From: Actinomadura macra NBRC 14102
GTDB lineage: Bacteria; Actinomycetota; Actinomycetes; Streptosporangiales; Streptosporangiaceae
Direction of reading: 5' to 3'
DNA: 64,000 nucleotides
Assembly (NCBI RefSeq): GCF_001552215.1
Contig: NZ_BCQT01000006.1
Coordinates: 1 to 64,000, forward strand
In this document: one piece after another, positions 61,887-64,000 of the stretch
Position numbering within the stretch: the stretch's first letter is position 1
Layout: the number at the start of each line of letters is the position of its first letter
Notes under the pieces: generated by a model
Told to the model about the DNA's origin: nothing
Databases searched by the model: none
What the model saw: the letters and a program-made list of their open reading frames with translations, nothing else
Position numbers and translations under genes: made by a program

Positions 61887-62939
61887 TCAGCTGATCCAGG
61901 CGCGGTAGGCGGCGGTGAGGAAGGCCCGCCGGTCGCCGGAGGTCAGGACGTCCACGCTGTCGATCCACTGTTCCACCGAGCCGACGCCAGGCGGCAGCGC
62001 GGCGACCTCCGGGTCGCGGACCTCGGCGAGGAGGCCGGTCCAGAGCCGGTCGTGCACGGTGCGGAACGGCCTGTCCCAGAAGGAGGTCACGGCGGAGTCG
62101 GGGGCGGGGAGCCCCCGCCGCCGTTGCAGGGCGCAGAGGGTCTCGGCCGCCTCCGCCAGTCCTTCCTCGCGCTCCCGCCAGTGCGACGCCGAGACGGCCG
62201 CCGCGAGCGGCCCGTCCAGTGACGGCGCGATGTCCAGGCGCCCGAAGGCGGTGCCGCGCCACTTCGGGTACGGCGCCCACTCGCGCGAGAGCGCGAACGC
62301 CAGGCGGCACAGGTCCTCGGCGATGCGGACGCTCAGCACCCGCGACCCTGTCTCGTCGCCCCGCGAGGCAGTGCGCCCGACCATCGGCATCCACTGCGAC
62401 ACGCGTCCCCACCAGGCTGCGAGGACGTACCGCTCGATGTCGGGCGGGTAGCGGCGCAGCGTCTCGCGGACGGGCGCCAACGTCGCCGTCGCGTCCTGGA
62501 AGACCGGGCCGGCGGTCACCTCCAGGACGGACTGGCCGGTGAGGCACAACCAGTCCACCGCCGACAGCCCGCGGGTCGGGTCCAGGCCGAGCCGGCTGCG
62601 GCAGAAGTCCGCGACGGTCGCGACCTCGACCTTGTGCGTGTCGGTTTCGTCCCAGGACACGGGGAACCGGATGGGATGCCCCCGGTACCGGGCGGGCAGC
62701 GCGCGTTCGAGGAGGCGGTCGATCTCGGGCACCGCGTCCGCGTCGTCGACCAGCAGCGTGAGCCGGCAGCCCCAGTCGTGGTCGCGGCTCAGCGCGTCGT
62801 CGAACCCGAGCACGTCCGATCCGGAGCCGAGCCGAGCCGCCGCGTACCTGAGCCGGGGCATGGCCCTGGCCAGCAGTGGCCGGACGACGTCCGCGTGGTA
62901 GGCCCGCGCGAGCGCGGCCCCGCCCGGTTGATCGTTCAC
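61887..62939 (-). CDS. DUF4037 nucleotidyltransferase-like protein
   Basis: 350 residues. The N-terminal LGSGSDVLGFDDALSRDHDW resembles the active site of pol-beta-type nucleotidyltransferases (GSxxxG...DxD), and the C-terminal DUF4037 region contains VDWLCLTGQSVLEVTAGPVF and AYPKWRGTAF-like (APYPKWRGTAFGRL). The substrate is unknown; the family is common in actinomycetes. Convergent with pucR, 10 bases apart. Confidence 0.85.
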   Translation of the reverse strand: MNDQPGGAALARAYHADVVRPLLARAMPRLRYAAARLGSGSDVLGFDDALSRDHDWGCRLTLLVDDADAVPEIDRLLERALPARYRGHPIRFPVSWDETDTHKVEVATVADFCRSRLGLDPTRGLSAVDWLCLTGQSVLEVTAGPVFQDATATLAPVRETLRRYPPDIERYVLAAWWGRVSQWMPMVGRTASRGDETGSRVLSVRIAEDLCRLAFALSREWAPYPKWRGTAFGRLDIAPSLDGPLAAAVSASHWREREEGLAEAAETLCALQRRRGLPAPDSAVTSFWDRPFRTVHDRLWTGLLAEVRDPEVAALPPGVGSVEQWIDSVDVLTSGDRRAFLTAAYRAWIS

Positions 62940-62978
62940 ATCCTCACCCCACCAGAGGTCTCCGGCGGGGGCGAGCGG

Positions 62979-63860
62979 TTATCCGTCCGCGGTGATGCCG
63001 GAGGTGTGCTGGAGGATCGCGGGGACGACCACGTCCCAGGTCCTGCGGGGCAGCTCATTACCCATTCCCGGGACGGTGAGCAGGCGCGCGCCGGGGATCT
63101 CGGCGGCGAGGGCCCGGCCGTTCCCCACGGGAAAGAACGGGTCCTCCTCCCCGTGAACGACCAGCGTGGGCGCGGCGATGTCGCCGAGCCGCTCGCGCCA
63201 GCGATCGCCGCTGTCCAGCGCGGCGAACGCGATCGCCATCTGGTTCGCGCGGTGCGCCTTGCCGGGGTCGCCGTCCGGGACGACGGTGCGGTCGGCGATC
63301 TGCTTGACGCGCTCGCGCGCCTCCGCCTCGTCGAACTCCGGTCCGGTGAGATGGCGCGCGTTCTCGACCATGAACGCCACGACGGACGCACGGTCGGACC
63401 AGTCGACCGGCGGCGGGTTCATGATGTGGGACATCAACTGCGGGGCGTGCTCGGGGAGGTCGGCGTCCGCCGGGCCGGGCGCGGTCGGCCGGGTCGCGAT
63501 CAGGGTGAGGGTCGCGACCCGGTCCGGGTGGTCGAGCGCGAGGAGCTGGGCGATCCAGCCGCCCACCCCGAAGCCCGCGACGTGCGCGCGGGGCAGGTCG
63601 AGGGCGTCCAGCAGCCCGGCGGCGTCGGCGACCAGGTCGCGCAGGGTGTAGTCGGGGGCGTCGGGGTCGGCGGCGGTGGAGCGTCCGGTGCCGCGCAGGT
63701 CGTACCGGACGACGAACCGGCGCAGGTTGCCGAGGCGCTCGCACAGCTCGTCCGGCCAGGTCAGCATCGTGTTGCCGACGAGGAGGAGCGGTGGGTCGGC
63801 GCGGTCACCGAACGTCTCGGCGCACAGCTCCACGCCGTTGGCCTTGATGAGGTTCTCCAT
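62979..63860 (-). CDS. Alpha/beta-hydrolase-fold protein missing the catalytic Ser and His
   Basis: 293 residues with the complete fold (ELCAETFGDRADPPLLLVGN; RFVVRYDLRGTGRS; LVVHGEEDPFFPV). The nucleophile elbow reads GFGVGGW instead of GFSxGGW, and the final histidine loop GMGHELP is GMGNELP. With Ser replaced by Gly and His by Asn, normal hydrolase chemistry is impossible, while the acid Asp in GEEDPFF remains. The rest of the sequence is well kept, so this looks like a selected pseudoenzyme or a cofactor-free enzyme of altered chemistry rather than a decayed gene. Confidence 0.85.
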   Translation of the reverse strand: MENLIKANGVELCAETFGDRADPPLLLVGNTMLTWPDELCERLGNLRRFVVRYDLRGTGRSTAADPDAPDYTLRDLVADAAGLLDALDLPRAHVAGFGVGGWIAQLLALDHPDRVATLTLIATRPTAPGPADADLPEHAPQLMSHIMNPPPVDWSDRASVVAFMVENARHLTGPEFDEAEARERVKQIADRTVVPDGDPGKAHRANQMAIAFAALDSGDRWRERLGDIAAPTLVVHGEEDPFFPVGNGRALAAEIPGARLLTVPGMGNELPRRTWDVVVPAILQHTSGITADG

Positions 63861-63898
63861 ACCGGGTTGGACCAGAGCCGCGCCCGGAACTCATCGCC

Positions 63899-64000
63899 TC
63901 ATCGCTGCTGCGCGGCGATGGCGTCCACGGCGGCGATGATCGTCGTCTCGGCGGCGTCCTTGCGGACGCCGACGCCCGAGAGCACTCCCGTCCCGTCCTC
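63899..64000 (-). CDS. C-terminal end of an unidentified protein (partial)
   Basis: The last 33 codons of a minus-strand gene that enters from beyond the window: GTGVLSGVGVRKDAAETTII then AAVDAIAAQQR and TGA. The spacing of GVGV before a helix of alternating Ala resembles the C-terminal regulatory domain of 2-isopropylmalate-synthase-like enzymes, but this is too little to name it. Confidence 0.45.
   Translation of the reverse strand, partial: EDGTGVLSGVGVRKDAAETTIIAAVDAIAAQQR

Overview
This window is a high-GC, gene-dense chromosomal segment of an actinomycete. Several traits fit the order Streptosporangiales, most likely Actinomadura or a close relative: the GlgE-type alpha-glucan genes (treS, mak, glgB), a complete ergothioneine operon egtABCD, a DUF397 protein, a streptogrisin-like protease, a KstR-like regulator, frequent GTG/TTG starts and many 1-4 base stop/start overlaps. 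The genus is inferred from gene content only. No rRNA, tRNA, prophage, insertion sequence or CRISPR array is visible.

Layout. 0-5.6 kb: end of treS, then mak, a GntR gene inserted on the opposite strand, and glgB. 5.6-11.9 kb: housekeeping genes (ACT-domain protein, Nudix-NYN fusion, Ser/Thr kinase, thioesterase, SppA, flavin reductase, Uma2-like protein). 11.9-19.8 kb: a histidine-utilisation operon (hutH, hutU, an M20 amidohydrolase, hutF, hutI) diverging from its IclR regulator across a perfect palindrome. HutU carries an unusual C-terminal tandem-repeat tail. 20-21.1 kb: an RsbW-like ATPase, a response-regulator remnant and two strong hairpins. 21.1-28.9 kb: an OpuC-type quaternary-amine ABC transporter diverging from a histidine ammonia-lyase homologue whose MIO-forming Ala-Ser-Gly is Gly-Thr-Gly, followed by a LacI regulator with a three-site operator array that faces an amidohydrolase/cysteine-dioxygenase-like pair. 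29-32.2 kb: a TPR-like protein, an acyltransferase-3 protein and an SGNH lipoprotein. 32.2-36.5 kb: egtA-egtB-egtC-egtD. 36.7-41.1 kb: a membrane-tethered sigma-factor-like protein, a rhomboid-like protein that overlaps it tail to tail, and an MFS exporter with its TetR regulator. 41.1-44.7 kb: a broken thiolase, a FadE28/FadE29-like acyl-CoA dehydrogenase pair and a KstR-like regulator with a near-consensus KstR box. 45-49.8 kb: secreted protease, DUF397 protein, GntR regulator, a CstB-like persulfide dioxygenase/rhodanese and a membrane protein. 49.9-51 kb: a protein with a 24-bp repeat tract plus a duplicated copy of its C-terminus. 51.1-61.9 kb: a nine-gene purine catabolism operon (OHCU decarboxylase, HIU hydrolase, uricase, three-subunit xanthine dehydrogenase, 8-oxoguanine deaminase, allantoinase, allantoicase) diverging from pucR. 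61.9-64 kb: a DUF4037 protein, an alpha/beta-hydrolase that has lost its catalytic Ser and His, and the end of one more gene.

How they fit together. Much of the window concerns nitrogen-rich heterocycles: histidine to glutamate, purines to ureidoglycolate, and ergothioneine synthesis. The most interesting lead is the transporter plus MIO-less lyase at 21.1-26.2 kb. A trimethylammonium group leaves without MIO chemistry, as established for ergothionase, so this pair may import and cleave a betaine such as ergothioneine or hercynine. That function is inferred, not shown.
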